This document shows positions 35,276-50,700 of a stretch of 64,000 nt of DNA, piece by piece. Location of the stretch: contig CAJJDO010000007.1 in NCBI GenBank assembly GCA_905183005.1, forward strand, positions 671,385-735,384. The letters are read 5' to 3'. Each line of letters starts with the position of its first letter. The stretch's first letter is position 1. Origin of the DNA: Paramecium pentaurelia. Its lineage: Eukaryota; Ciliophora; Oligohymenophorea; Peniculida; Parameciidae. The notes below the pieces were generated by a model that saw only the letters and a list, made by a program, of their open reading frames with translations, did no database searches and had not been told where the DNA came from. The position numbers were made by a program, and so were the translations under genes.

Positions 35276-36860
35276 ATGATAACTAATACGAATGGTATTG
35301 CAGAATCAATATATCACTATATTTGGTTGAAGGATGATTCATTAATAAAAGAGTCATTTTAATTGAGATTACCAGATACAATATTATTTAAGAATGGAAT
35401 GCCATAAGTTTGGTATTTTACAAATTAATCAGGAGAAATACTTATGAAGAAGAATGATTGTCGTAAACCTGAAAATATCATCAATCATTTTTGTAATAAT
35501 AGTAAATAAAATGGATAAGTTATTGCATATTATATTTATAATAGCAAATATAATGTTTAAGATCCAATTAATGATCCTCATGAAATCTCAAAAATTAAAT
35601 AATTTGATGTAAATGAGAAAATCTGCATCTATTATTTGACCAAAGAAACATTTCCATAATTTATTAAAAATAATAATAAAGCTCCTGAAGGAATACTTTA
35701 AAAATTTATAGATCCTATAGCTAATCATGAATAACTAATATAGGCTATTTGGAGTCCTTCAGTTTGTATTCTTTCAAAAAAGTAAAATAATAGAGACCTA
35801 TATGATATGTAATTTGATCCTTATGGTATTTTATTATTCAATTAAAATCTTAGAGAGATGTGCAACATTTGATGGATGTGAAGCATATTCAAAAGTTATT
35901 CCATTAAGAGGCAAATAAATCTCACATGAAATTAGAAAATAATGTTAAATGATTATTTAAAAATTGACTAACTTAAGTTATGGTTAGACAAATATATCTA
36001 GAGTAGTAATGTACTTTAAACCAGACAAATAAAATAGAGTATGGTTTTTATATTGTACATCTATTCGATTGTAAGGAGAACCTGATGAATAAATAGAATA
36101 ATATAAATCTATTTGGGGAAATTCAAATATTAAAAAAAATAATACTCCAATATCTTTTAATACTAATTTCAAACGACCACATTAAATTAAAAATGTTTTA
36201 ACTGTTAATACTATGCATCCAGTAACCTTAATTAAAAATATAGAATGTGTAGAATGTGGATCACTTTGTTAAAAAGATGATTTATATCATTTAGCTTATG
36301 AATTCATTATTAAACATTTTGAATTGAATCCAAATTCAAATCCTATCATTAATGAAAATATTTTAGTAATTAAACCAAAATCCTTTTTTGTAAGTTAAGA
36401 TCATATTAGAGATATACATTCACATATACCTCCACTCATTATTAAACTTTATCCATAAATAACTGTAACTTTATATGAATAAATGAAAGTTAATGATGCT
36501 TTCTTAATAAAAACTATACTAGTTTGTGAATCCTGCTTTCTTAAATACAGTTCATCAAACTCTACATTGTCTGGTGCAAGTCAAAGAGTAATTAAATAAA
36601 AAAATATGGCAGTAAGATTAAAGAGTGCCAGTATTTTATAAAGGAAACCAGAAATCAAAGAATATTTATTTTAATAAAATTTGGATCTCATTAAATAAAA
36701 AAAAGAAGCATTTTTTAAATCTAATAATAATAAATAATCATTTAACAGTAACTCTTAATTCTCAACTGCTTTAAATACTCATTCAGCCTCTCATAAATAT
36801 AAATTATCACTTGAAAGCAATTTCGATTAAATTAGTTTTTAATTAAATACTGCTAGATGA
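35276..36860 (+). CDS. Conserved-looking hypothetical protein with paired CxxC motifs (518 aa)
   Basis: ATG 35276-35278, TGA 36858-36860, one 28-bp intron (35826-35853). The fold-like middle part (WSPSVCILSKKQNNRDLYD ... ERCATFDGCEAYSKVIPLRG ... SRVVMYFKPDKQNRVWFLYC) looks conserved but I cannot name the family. Further on, IECVECGSLCQKDDLYH and TILVCESCFLKYSS each carry C-x2-C pairs spaced about 100 residues apart, so a split zinc site is possible. The C-terminus is Lys/Asn/Ser-rich and disordered. Start is 26 bp after the phosphatase stop. No signal peptide or membrane segment is seen. Confidence 0.75.
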
Positions 36861-37191
36861 TTTAATAATAAAATTATTATTATTATTTATATTTATTTCT
36901 AATCTTCTTAGAATATATATTTCTTTATATTTTTAGACATAATTATAATTATTAATTGCCAAATAAATATTGTATATTATTATTATTTTATTCAAAATAA
37001 AGAAATAAATGAGTTCAATAACAACTTAGATATTCAATTATTTTAATTTAGTTCTTAAATTATCCTATAACATATATTTTATATTACGTGATCAAATAAT
37101 TGCTATTAAATAAATAATTGGTCATATAAACATATTGTTAAATAGAGAGAGAAGGCTTTGAATAAATAAATATAATAATAATCTAGCAACA
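36861..37191. other. Intergenic, no gene seen
   Basis: About 330 bp of AT-rich spacer between tandem plus-strand genes, with runs of TTATTATTA but no coding frame. Confidence 0.6.
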
Positions 37192-38008
37192 ATGACTGCT
37201 AACAATATTCAAACAAACAAATTTGCAGAATTTAATGAAGAATAAGTTCTTGATAATTAAGATTAGTCGACAACTACTTAATTTAAATAAAGTAGTAATG
37301 CCAATTCTACAACTTTTGCTTATCCTGAAACTAATTGTAAGAGTAAACCAACTAAAACATAAAGTATTTTTTAAATATATCTAAAAGGAAGTCTCTTGAC
37401 TTTGACTCCATAAATCAGTTAAAGAAGAGGTTCTCAATCTTTGGCAGACCAAACTATGAGAAATGAAGATGACGTAGATATTTTCCAAATATTAGTCATG
37501 TGTCTAAAACCTATATGAAAAGAAATCTCATTATATCATATATTGGTATGACTCTAATATTGATCATAAATATGAGATCCTAATAAAAACAACTAAAGTT
37601 TAAATAACAATTGGAGATCTTATTTAGCTTGCGATAAGTTAATTTAATGAATAAAATGAATACTTGCAAACTCCATTTTCATCAGATGTTAATAATTAAT
37701 ATTTGTATGAGTTGTACATTCCTAAAAAGAAAAAAGGAACTCCTAATGAAGATTTTCCATGTAATTATTTTATTGAAATTATAGGCTTTGCTAATTCAAC
37801 CTTGTTATCTCAAACAAATTAAACAGAGTTTTCTATTAAAGTTACTTAAAAATATTCAAAATATTAAACAAGTCTTTCTAATTCTAAACACTCATCAGCA
37901 ATTAAACAAAATGAAAAATAAGTATTAGGATAAAAAAATTCTAGTTCAAAGAAGAAAAACCTGTTTCAACAGCTATTCTTTTGTTGTAATCAAACAGAAG
38001 ATTATTGA
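37192..38008 (+). CDS. Hypothetical Ser/Thr/Gln-rich protein (264 aa)
   Basis: ATG 37192-37194, TGA 38006-38008; one 22-bp intron (37474-37495). A second GTA...TAG stretch of 24 bp (GTAATTATTT...TATAG) lies before GFANSTLL. I read it as exon because it is a multiple of three with no TGA and its translation (CNYFIEII) fits. The N-terminal third is disordered. The middle, KYEILIKTTKVQITIGDLIQ, looks like a small beta-grasp-type strand pattern. The tail is basic and ends LFQQLFFCCNQTEDY. Function unknown. Confidence 0.65.
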
Positions 38009-38725
38009 AATATTTTGAAGAATAAACTGTTTAATGCTTTATATATATTTAACAAATAAAAAAGAATATATTATTTTTAAAGACTTTATGTTTTTAAATC
38101 TTTATATAATTTATCTATTCATATTTATTTGATTCTTTTCTCATTTTTGATTTAACTTTTCTATATTAATTCTATTATCTTATTGATCATTTATAGTTTC
38201 AATATTGATTTGACTAAGTATATTCAATAAGTTAATAATAACTTTATTTCTAAGGAAAATACCAAAATTTATTTTTATTTATTAAAAGTTAAAAATATTC
38301 TTAAGAAAAAGAAATTAAAATTTGATAGCTAATCTAAAACATAGATTAAAGTTTAAAACCAAATTTGAATTTTAAAATATTTATTTATAACAATAAATCC
38401 AGCAGTCTTTCTTTATTAAATCAATATTTTTGAATAAATTTAATAATCATATATCTTATATTTTACTTGTTATAACTTGATTTTTTTTTTCATAAAAATA
38501 ATTAAAAATTTTGAAACAAAAAAAATAACTATAAAAAAACAAACACCATAATCATTAAATTCATAACACTTTAAATTAATCATTATATACTTTTTTTATT
38601 TTATTTATTTAATAAATTATTTCATAATGATTTCTTATTTTTTATTAAAGACTAAAATAATAAAATGAGAGTGATGACTTATTTCATTTAATATGTACAA
38701 TCTTATTAATATTAAATTATTTTTA
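38009..38725. other. Intergenic upstream of dynein heavy chain
   Basis: About 700 bp of very AT-rich DNA with no supported frame except the possible upstream start of the dynein gene: a frame from ATG 38665 is open into it without the first intron. It presumably holds the dynein promoter. Confidence 0.55.
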
Positions 38726-41700
38726 ATGCAATAATCAATGAATCAGAGCTTTAGATCCCCTTAAAGAAAATTGGATGGTATTTTGATATTGATATAACTC
38801 AAGGGCCAATAGTTAAATTAAGAATGAGAAAAATACTTGATATAAGTAAAATAAGGAAAGAGGAAGAATAATTTTAATGCATGTTGGATTCTTATGAGCC
38901 TGATTAAAGGTATCATCAAAATTTATAGAAGTGTTTCTTTTCAGGACAGAACCTTTTATAATAGAACTTTCAGACATACTTCCAGAAGCTTAAAAAAGGC
39001 AGAGGATAAAAAGATATCTGAAGAATACACTTTATATGGATTCTCTAGAATCAAAACAGAGAGGACACCTCTGATATTGATAAGTAGAAAATCAAAAAGA
39101 ATTTAACCTATAATTGATGAAGATAAGGATATAAGTAATTAAGAGTGGTTTGAGAAATGTAAATAAATGGACCCACCTTAAGCCAAAGCATAATTTTATG
39201 ATAAAGTTACTAAGTAAAAATAATCTAAAAAACAAGTTCATATATATGGTATGATGTTACTGTGTTAGACTACATATAAGAGACAAAGAAATTCTCTGTT
39301 TAAAAATACCCAGAAGGATAGACAAAGAATGTTACTAGATTATCTATTCAGTTTTATAATTAAAATTAAGATCTTTTTAAATAAGCCATAAAAGAAAAGT
39401 ATATAAAAATATAATTATAGAGATCAAATTCGATCTTAAAAGAAAATTGAGTTGAAGAAGATTCAAGATATAATAAATGTTAATGATGTAGATGTTAATA
39501 AACTTCCTTAACATTTGAGATTCAAATTCATTAAAAAATTTTAATAAAATGATCGTTAAGGATTATTATCAAAACTTATAGATGAAGTAAATTAAATTTA
39601 TACATTTGATATGAAAAAATGTGTATTTTATAAAGAATTGTAGAAATACAAATAAGCATATAGTCCATTAACAAAATATTAATTTTACAATAAGTATTAG
39701 TAATAAATTGAAAATAACTAATCTTTTATGCAATAAAATACAATATAAGTTGAGTAAGTGATGAATTCACGTTGTAAAAAGTTTAATTTATAGATAATCG
39801 ATTTAAATTAGTTAAAATTGCCAATTATAAATACAACTTTCTTGGAATATTGTTAAAATAATATAAAAAGTTATATATAATAAATCAATTTGCAAAGAAA
39901 ATATAAAAAATCTGAAATTTAAGATGTCTTATAAAAAAAATATAGTTTTTTAGGTAAAGATTAAAAGGCTCATTAATAAAGTCCATTACATAGAATTTTA
40001 AGAAAGCTTGATTTAATTTATGCAGATTTTCTAAAACATTTATTATAGATTAACACAGAAGCTATTTTCAATATTTATTAATAATTCATACTTTAACCTA
40101 ATGATATCTTTTATATAAATACATAATCATTTTTAGTATTAGAATTACATGTAAAAGTATTAAAACAAACAAAAACAAAAAAATAATTAATAAAATAAAT
40201 GGAAAGATTGACCAAATAATCTATAAGAGAGAAAGAATAAGATATTTAAAAAGAGGAAATAGAATATGATGAAAAAATTACTATAAATTTATCAGAATAT
40301 GAAGTAATTGAACTCTTAACATTTCCTTAATTTTAATTAATAGAATAAGTGAGTAGAATCAATAGAATGGAAGGTGATATTATGACTTTGTTATTATTGA
40401 AAAATGAATTAGTATTAACACAAACTGATGTTGAATATTAGAAATTGTAAATTAATCCAACAATAGAGATAATAAAGAGTGAGTATCAAAAATGTGAATA
40501 AATACTTACTAAATTTAAAAAATTTGAATTTATTTTAAAGAGATTCAGATCTACTGAAGTAAATTAATTATTAGGGATATCAACTAAAAGAGTTCCACTA
40601 TCTTAATTAAATTTTGATGATGTAGATGAAAAAATTAAATGTTTAGAATAAGCAAAAAATGAAATTATTAAAATTACTTCTGATTCAATTAAGCTTGGAT
40701 TATTCACTTTATAATTAAAAGGAATAAAAGAATTCTTAATAAATAAAGCTGAAGAATAATAAAAAATGATTATGAATAGGATCCATGAAGTTATATTATT
40801 CAATATAAAAAATATAGGAGAATAATATGAAGAAGTATATAAAAAAGGATCACATATTCCAGATACAGAATAAGAATTGATAGATTTAAAATTAATGCTT
40901 GATGAAATAAATGTTTAATTTGGAAAATTACGTTTTGAAATTAGTTAAATGTAAAATTTAATATTTAATTATTTAGAATGAAATATGTAAATATTTTTGA
41001 AGAAAACTACTTTGATTTCGATAACAAAATTATTGAATCATATTATCATCTTTTATATAAACCTAAGGATATTACTCAAATAATACATAAAAACAAAGAT
41101 GTTATTTCTATAAAGGAGAAAGAATTCTTGAAACGTTTAAAATAGGATGAGTATGATTTTAAAGAAACTATGTATCAGATAGCTGAACTCTTTAATTAAA
41201 TTAAACAATTTAATGATTATAGTTAAATTAAGACTTATCTTCCTTAAGTTAATCAATTAAATAAGTCATTCAATTATGCTAAGGAGTAAATCAGCAGTTT
41301 TAATATACGATAATAAATGCTATCAATGCAATTAACTAATTAGGCTGAACTAGACAATATAATATATTAATTCAAACCTTATGAAAAATTGTGGACTTTA
41401 GTGGTATACATCTCCAGCATATGCATTAGAGCAAATTCGAGTCCCAAAAAGAAAAGTGGATTAGCGGATCTTTCAAGTCATTGAACTATTAGGATATGAT
41501 TTGGAAGATAAATTAGTTTGCAAGTGAGATAGGATCCATGAGTGCTAATTTTGAAGAGGAGAATGAAAATTTGATAAATTTATTAAAAGGGTTTAGAAAA
41601 GCTTTGGATTCTTTTAAGGATATATTATGGGTAGTTGAGGCTTTAGCTATTGAGGCATTTACAAAAAAACCTTAATTTTGGAGAGAATTATTTAGAGAAT

Positions 41701-44700
41701 GCAAAATTAGTAATTTTGATCCAAAAGAAGATTTTCCATTTTTTGTTTTATTGAATAGAGGGATTTTAAATTATAAAGAATAAGTAATTTAAATTTCAAT
41801 CAGAGCAGAAAAAGGATGGAATATTGAAAAAAGATTATAAGAGATGCATGATAAATTAAGTTAAATTTTATTAGAAGTAATTGCTTATAGAGAAACATTT
41901 ATATTTAAAAATTTAGATGAAATATAAGTAATTTTGGATGAATAATTCAGTGTATTGACAATACTAAAAGCATAACCACATATTAAATTATCAGTTGGAT
42001 AAGCTAATCAATTAGAATATAAAATAGTATTGATATAAGAAACTTTAGATTTTGGTATGAAATGTCAAAAATAATGGATGTATTTAGATCCTATCTTTTC
42101 AAGTGAAGATATATAAACAAAATTAGTAGAAGAAACAAAAAACTTTAAATTAGTTGATTAAGCTTTTAGAAATTGCATGAAAGAATTTAAGAAAGAACCT
42201 ATATTATGGGAATGTGTTGAAGATGATAAAATGAAAGTTGATTTTAGTAATGGAGTATTGTTATTAGATTAAATTTAAAAGAGTTTAACTATATATTTAG
42301 AATAGAAAAGAATAGTATTCCCAAGATTTTATTTTGTTTCAGATGAAGAATTAGTTTAAATACTATCTTAGACTAAAGATCCAACTTAAATATAAAATCA
42401 TATTTATAAATGTTTTGAAGCTATGCATAAATTATAATTCTCTGTTACTAATGCAATTACTGGATTTCAATCTACTTAAGAAGAGAAGATTAAATTACTC
42501 TAAGATGTTAAAGTTATGGAAGGTTCAAGGAAAGGAAATGTTGAATTATGGTTATTAGATTTATAAAATGAAATGAGAATAGCTATCAAACATTATTCTT
42601 ATTAAACTTTGATTGATTTGATATCAACTAAATAGGAATATATTGCTAAATGGCCTGCTTAATGCATTTTATTGGCAAATTATATAAGATGGACTCGTAA
42701 TACTGAATCAGCTATAAGAGGATAACAGAAATTAAATTTGGCAACATTTTGTGAATAATTAAATTAAGAATTGCATGAAACAGTTCAATTAGTAAGAAAA
42801 GAAAATAGAATAATTCCTAAAACTATTTTAGAAGCCATGGTTGTTATGGAAGTACACGCTAAAGATATAGTATAATCTTTATATAAATAAAATGTATAAA
42901 CTATTTTTGAATTTGCTTGGATTTCATAATTAAGATATTATAATGAAGAAAATAAAAATGTTTCAGCTAAAATGATAAATGTCTCTGTTTAGTATGGATT
43001 TGAATATTTAGGAAAGGTTACAAGATTAGTGATGACATCATTAACAGATAGATGTTAAAGGACTTTATTGGAGGCTTTGCATATGAATTATGGTGGAGCT
43101 CCAGAAGGACCAGCAGGTACAGGTAAATCAGAAACTGTTAAAGATTTAGCTAAAGCAGTTGGAATGCCTTGTATTGTATTTAATTGTTCAGATGGTCTGA
43201 ATTATATTGCTATGGGTAAATTCTTTAAAGGTTTAGCTTCTTCTGGATCATGGTGTTGTTTTGATGAATTTAATCGTATTGATGCTGAGGTTTTATCTGT
43301 TGTTGCTTAATAAATTTATACTATCTAAAAAGCAATTAAAGAAGAGAAAACCAATTTTATTTTTGAAGGCGAAAATGTTTAATTAATTAGAACTTGTGCA
43401 ATAAATGTTACTATGAATCCTGGATATGCTGGTAGAACTGAATTACCAGATAATTTAAAAATTCTATTTCGACCTTGTGCGATGATGGTACCTGATTATG
43501 CAATGATAGCAGAAATCTATTTATATAGTATTGGTTTTCAAAAAGCAAGAGAATTAAGTAGTAAAATAGTTACTTGTTTAAAATTATGCAATGAATAATT
43601 ATCTAGTTAGGAACATTATGATTTTGGTATGAGAACCTTAAAAGCTGTATTAAATTCTGCAAAATCTATGTATAATGAAACTGAAGAAGAAATTTGTTTA
43701 AATGCTTTGATAAATGTTAATAAACCAAAATTTACAGACAGTGATCTTTTATTATTTTTGGCTATTACTTAAGATCTATTTCCAGGGATTTAATTAGTAG
43801 AAATAGAAGAATTATCAAATTTATATGATGGATGTTAGGAATTAGATTTATAAATGGATAAAGAATTCTTTGAAAAATGCATTTAATTAAATAATAATAT
43901 AAATGTTAGAAATGGAGTTATGTGTATAGGTTAAGCTTGTGCAGGTAAAAGTTCAGTACTTTAAACTCTTTGTAAAAGTCAAGATGCCCTTATTTTAAAA
44001 TTAAATCCAAAAGCTATAACAAGTGATTAATTATATGGAAGATTAGACCCAGAAACTAAATAGTGGGCAGATGGAGTTGCACCAATATTAATTAGGGATA
44101 ATATTGATAGAAATTAGAAAGTTTGGATAATGTTTGATGGTCCTGTTGATTCTATATGGATTGAAAATTTGAATACAGTTTTGGATGATAATAAAAAGTT
44201 ATGTTTGACATCAGGTGAAATATTAAAAATACCAGATACAATGTGTATGCTTTTTGAAATAGAAGATTTAAAAGCTGCGTCTCCAGCAACAGTATCAAGA
44301 TGTGGGATGGTATATTTCTTACCTATAAATTGGTATCTAATTGTTCAATCAATTTAATTACCAAAAGGATTTGATAAGGATTATACAATTAGAAGAATAA
44401 GATTGTAAGATATTATTAATATTTTATATAGTTTTTTAGATAACACAATAGCTTGGGTTAAGACTGAACATCATGTTTTTATAATTTATGATTCTATTAA
44501 TATATTAACATGTAGTTTTCTTAAGTTGTTAACAAAGTACTTAACTGAAGATTTGGCTACAAAAAATAATGATAATTTAATCATATTTTGTTTAATTTGG
44601 TCATTTGGAGCATCTATGGATGAATAAGTTAGACCTAAATTTAATTAATTTTTGAATAACTTAATAGAAACTAAGGTATCTAATTTACAAACTTAATTTC

Positions 44701-47700
44701 CAGCTGATTCATAATTGGAATTATAGGTAGAAATATTAGATGATTATTTTTCATACTGTTTTATTGAAGGGAAATGGATTAAATGGATTGATGTATTTAA
44801 ATTTATATTATTTATAGACATAAGCCCCTTAAAAAATATCAGGTTCAATGTAATTTCATGAAATTTTTGCATAAACAGCAGATACAATTAGAAATGATTA
44901 CTTCTGTTAAATAGGATTGCATTTTTTATTTGCAGGTCCTACTGGAACTGGTAAATCTTTATCTATGAATAAATATCAATAATTTTTAATAACATGTTCA
45001 GGATAAACTACTGCTAATAGATTATAAAGGTTAATAGAAACTAAAATTAATAAGAGAAGAAAGAAAGGTCATTTTTATGCAGAGGAAGGATAAATCTAAA
45101 TATTTGTAGATGATTTAAATATGCCCTATAGAGAACCTGAAGGATCTGTTCCAGCAGTAGAATTATTAAGGTAATGGATGGAAATGAATGGATGGTATGA
45201 TTTAGATACTAAAGAATTCAAATATATTTGTGATATAACATTTTTAGGAGCCATACATCCTGCAGAAAGAAATTAAATTACTTTGAGATATTTAAGATTT
45301 TTTAATCTTTTATATATTGGTGGTTTTAATCATCAAAGTTTAACAACTATGTTAAATGTTTTTGGTGAATGGCTAATAATGAATTAAGTGGAAGAAATAA
45401 GAGACTTAAAAAACTAATTAGTTGAGCAAACTATAAATTTGTATTCAAGTGTTTAGAATCTGTTATTACCAACTCCATAGAAATCACATTATATATATAA
45501 TTTAAGAGATATATTTAAAATATTTGAAGGAATCAGTAAAGTAAAAGTAATTGATAATCCAGTTCATTTATTTAAATTATGGGCTCATGAATGTTTGAGA
45601 GTATTTAGTGATAGACTAATTGATGATGAAGATCAAAATAAATTTGATTAACTCATTTAAGATAGTTTAAGTAAATTGAATTTAGAATCATTTTCAATAG
45701 ATAATCTTATTTTTTCTTCTTGTTTAAACAAACAATATGAAGAAGTTTATGATTTATCTAAATTAAGAGAAAAGTTAAATATGACTTTAGATAAATATAA
45801 TACATTAGATTCATAAGGAAGACTTTAATTGATTTTTTTTAATATGGCTATCATTCATATTATAAGAATTGTTAGAATTCTATCTAATGTTTATGGACAT
45901 GTTTTAATGATAGGTATGGGTGGAACAGGCAGATCATCATTAAGTAAAATAGCAAATTTCATTGTATTTAATAAATCCCTTAAAACAATAGATTCTAGAT
46001 CTTGGAATGAATAGTTATTAATTTAATTAAAAGAAACAGGATTAGAAAATGAATAAAATACAATATTATTTAATGACTCTCAATTTTAATCAGAATATAT
46101 GTTAGAAGATGTATGTAATTTAATGAGTCATGGTGAAGTATCTCATTTATTTCCTCCTGAAGAAAGAATTAAGATTTAAGAAACAACAACTTATAGTTAA
46201 TTTGTTAAAAGTTGTAAATTAAATATACATGTTATTTTGTGTATGTAACCTGTAGGTGGTCTATATAGAAAAAGATTAAGAACATTTCCAACAATTATTA
46301 ATTGTACAACTATTGATTGGTTTTCAACATGGCCTTAAGATGCTTTAGAATCAACTGCTGAATAATTTTTACCTAGATAACTTGTTAAGATGGGTGTTGA
46401 AGTTCATTATAAAATTATTTAGATTACTGAAAGATTTAAATAAGAATTAAGAAGATATTTTTATGTGACTCCAACTCAATATTTATAGATGCTTTAAACA
46501 TTTTAAATAATTTAAGAATAAAAAATGGGTTAATCTAAAATATTTATTGAAAAATTTGAAAATGGAGTTGAATAAATCAAAAAAGCTGAAAATGATGTAG
46601 ATAGAATTAAAGCTAAATTATTTGAATTACAACCAAAATTATAAAAAGCTAATGAAGAGAATACTCAATTACTTATTAAGATTCAAAAACGATAAGAAGA
46701 GGCTGATAAGAAAAAGTAAGCTTGTGAATTTGAAGAAAAGATTTGTCAATAATAAAGTAATGAAGCTAATGAATTGAGAAATAGTTGTTAATAAGCTTTA
46801 GATAATGTGTTACCTTTATTAGCTTAGGCTACTGAAGCCTTAGAGAGAATTACTAAGGATGATATGATATTATTGAAATCATTTACAAATCCCCCAGTAT
46901 CAGCTGCTATTGTTATGGAAGGTTTAGCATATGCATTTGAAGAAGATCATTTAGTAAAAAGTAAAAACAAAGAGCCTCCTGTCTTATAAGATTATTGGGA
47001 TTATGCCAAGAAATGTTTATTGAATGATAAATTAATAAAGAGAATTAAAAGCTTAAAATTAGAATAGATAAGATAAATATCTTTTAAGAACATTTAAAAA
47101 TTATAAGTTTTTTCTAAAAATCCTTTATTTGAGAAAGATAGAGTATTTAATGCATCAAAGGCAGCAGGAAATTTAGCACTTTGGATTAGAGCAGTTTTGG
47201 AATCTTATATGGCAGTTGAAATAATTGAACCAAAAAAGGCAGAGTTAAAATAAGCAGAAGAAAAGTTGTAATAGGCTGAAGAACTTGTTTAAGAAAAGAA
47301 AAATGCTTTAGATATTGTTTTAGAAGAGTTACATAACTATTAATTAGAATATAATAGAGCAAAAGCTGAAAAAGAAAGAATAGAGGAATAAGTTATAACT
47401 ATTAGTTCTTAATTATAAAGAGCAGAATAATTAATTGCTAATTTAAGTGAAGAAAAATCTAGATGGAATTTAAAAGCATAATAATATAAAGAAAATTAAA
47501 AGAATATTATAGGTGATTGCATGCTTAATTCAGCAATTATTGCTTATTTAGGTGTATTCCCAATTTAATATAGAGAAATTTGTTTAGAATTTTGGAAATC
47601 TAAATTGTAGGAATATGATATCTAAATCTCAACCAATTATTCATTACAAAATCAATTGAGTGATCCTGTATAAATTAATAGATGGCTTTAATAAAAATTG

Positions 47701-50700
47701 CCTAATGATTAATTTAGTATAGATAATGCTATTATTATGAAATAATCAACAAGATGGCCATTAATGATAGATCCATAATTATAAGCAAATGAGTGGATTA
47801 AAAATATGGAAAATTAAAAAAGTTTAATTATTTTTAATGCAATGTGGCCAATAAATTAAATATAATTATAATTATAACATGCAATTTAAATTGGTTATGC
47901 TGTTTTATTAGAAAATGCAGGATAAACATTGGATCCATTGTATGAATAAATATTACAATTCAATTAATAAAGAGGATAAAGGAATTTATATATTAAGTTT
48001 GGTGATAAAATGATAGAATATTCTAGTGATTTTAGATTCTATATTACTACTAAATTATCTAATCCTCATTATTAACCTTAAGTTTGTGTCGTAGTTACTA
48101 TGCTCAATTTTCAAGTTACTTAAGAAGGTCTTATAGATTAAATGTTGAATATAGTTGTTAAGATTGATGAACCTTTAAAGGATGAATAAAGGAATAAAAA
48201 TATATCATAATATGTTTTAAATAAGAATAAGTAAATACAAACTGAAAATCTAATTTTAAAATTGTTATCTGAAGCTTCTGGAGATTTATTAGAAAATGAA
48301 GTTCTAATTAAGACTTTACAATAATCAAAAGATGATGCTTATGAGATTGAATAAAGATTATAGAAATTGGAACATGATTAAGTGTTATTTAATTAAATTA
48401 AATCATTCTATAATTAAGTAGGTGAATTAGTTACTAATATATATTTTATTGTAAATGATTTATCTATAATTGAACCAACTTATGTATGGTCATTGGAATT
48501 TTATATTTAGTAATATTAGAGATCAATAAAGGAAGCATAATTTGGTAAATAGAGAAGAGTTTAAAATATCATAGATAAATTTCTATAACATATTTATATA
48601 ACAATAAATCGATCTTTATTGGATAAAGATAAATTTATATTTAGATTTTTATTTTGTTTAAAAGTGCTTAAAATTCCAATAGAATAAATTAGAACTTGTG
48701 TAATAGGACCTTCTATAACATAAACTGATTTAAAAATGCCTACAATTTATGATTGGTTGACACCTAAGATGTGGCTAGGGTTAGTTGATTTGATGGAAAA
48801 GTACCCTAATGATTTTGGTTGGTTAAATAAAGATATAGTTGAAAATCAGTAATTTTGGGATAGTTATTTTTATAGTTAATAATCATATAAAATATAGATA
48901 CCATAGATTGTAAATCAATTCAATTCTTTAATGTTAATAAAAATTATAAAACCTGAATAATTTATTAATAGTTTTAATGAATTAATAAGATAATTAATGG
49001 GAAAATAATTTTTGGAAAATATTCCATTTACTTTTGAATAATTTTATTAAGAATCTACTCCTACAACACCATTGTTATGTTTAATATAGCCAGGTAGTGA
49101 TGCTAGATAAGAAATAATATCATTGGCTGATAAATTAGGATATTAGGATCATATCTATATAGTATCTTTAGGATAAGGTTAAATATAATTGGCATTAAAA
49201 TTGATAAAGAATGGTATAAATTAAGGTAAGTGGGTTTTATTATAGAATTGTCATGTTGCCTAATCTTTTATGCCAGAATTAGAATAATTATTTGAAAATC
49301 AATTTAAAAGTTAGAATATAAATAAGGAATTTAGATTATGGTTAACAAGTCAACCTACAAATTTATTTCCACATAATGTTTTATTAAAAAGTATAAATTA
49401 TATTAAATAATATATAGCTCTGAAATTAACATATGAATTACCAAGAGGTTTAAAGAATAATATGTTAAGATCATATTTTTAATAAGATTAAGAGAAATTT
49501 GAATAATGTAAAAAATAAGAAGAATGGAAGAACTTATTCTTTTCTTTAACTTTATTTCATGCATGTATTTTAGAAAGAAGAAAATATGGTCCATTGGGAT
49601 GGAATGTTAGTTATAATTTTTCATAACATGATCTAGAAATATCAAAAGAATAAATTCTTTATATTTTAAATCATTAACATGATATTTAATGGGATGCATT
49701 ATAATATTTAGTTGCTGAATCAAATTATGGTGGTAGAGTAACAGATCCTTAAGATAGAAAATTGTTAAATATTTTAGTACATGAATTCTTAAATGAAAAT
49801 ACAGCAAAAGAAGGATATGTATTTAGTGATTATGTTAAAATACCATAATCAAATAATTTAATGGGATATATTAATTATATTCAAACTTTGCCTATTGAAG
49901 ATCCTCCATAATTATTTGGTTTACATTCAAATGCAGAAATATATTCTTCAATTTTATAAGTTGATCATATTAGTTAAGAAATCTTATAAGTATTACCAAG
50001 AGCTGTTGGAGCATAATAAAATACTGATATAATTGCCAAACAAAAATGTTAAGAAATAATTGATTTATTACCTCAATAATTCAATCTTATAGAATTGGAA
50101 TAAAATTATCCTATTTTGTCACAAAATTCATTGAATACAGTATTATAATAAGATGTTGGGAGATATAATAAACTATTACGTACAATAAATTCATCTTTGT
50201 CTAATCTTATTAAATAGATAGATGGATATATTAATATGTCTGATGATTCCTAAGACATACTTGGAAATATTATGGATAATAAAGTACCAAATGAATGGTT
50301 GAAAAATTCATATTAGACTACTAAACCATTAGCAACATATATCAAAGATTTATTAGATAGATTATCCTTTATTCGAAAATGGATCACTAAAGGAGAACCA
50401 ATATCTTATTGGTTAGGTGGTTTATTCTTTATACAAAGTTTTTTAACTGGTATTCTTCAAAATTATGCCAGAAAACATAAAATACCTATAGATGAAGTGA
50501 AATTTGACTATGAATTCTATTAAAATAAACCAAAATCAAAGCCAGTGGATGGGTTTTATGTTGAAGGGATATATATTGATGGTGCAAAATTCGATTTTAA
50601 AACTAATTCTATAGAAGAACCTGAAAATCTTATTCTTTATTATGATGCTCCTATTATACATTTCAAACCTACTTTAGAATAATAAATTCTGTAACATTAT

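Noticed and set aside
38665..38725. Upstream start for the dynein heavy chain at 38665
   Set aside because: This frame is open without the first intron, but its N-terminus is Ile/Tyr-rich and untypical. Starting at 38726 with a 26-bp intron gives a Ser/Pro/Arg-rich N-terminus. It remains an alternative.
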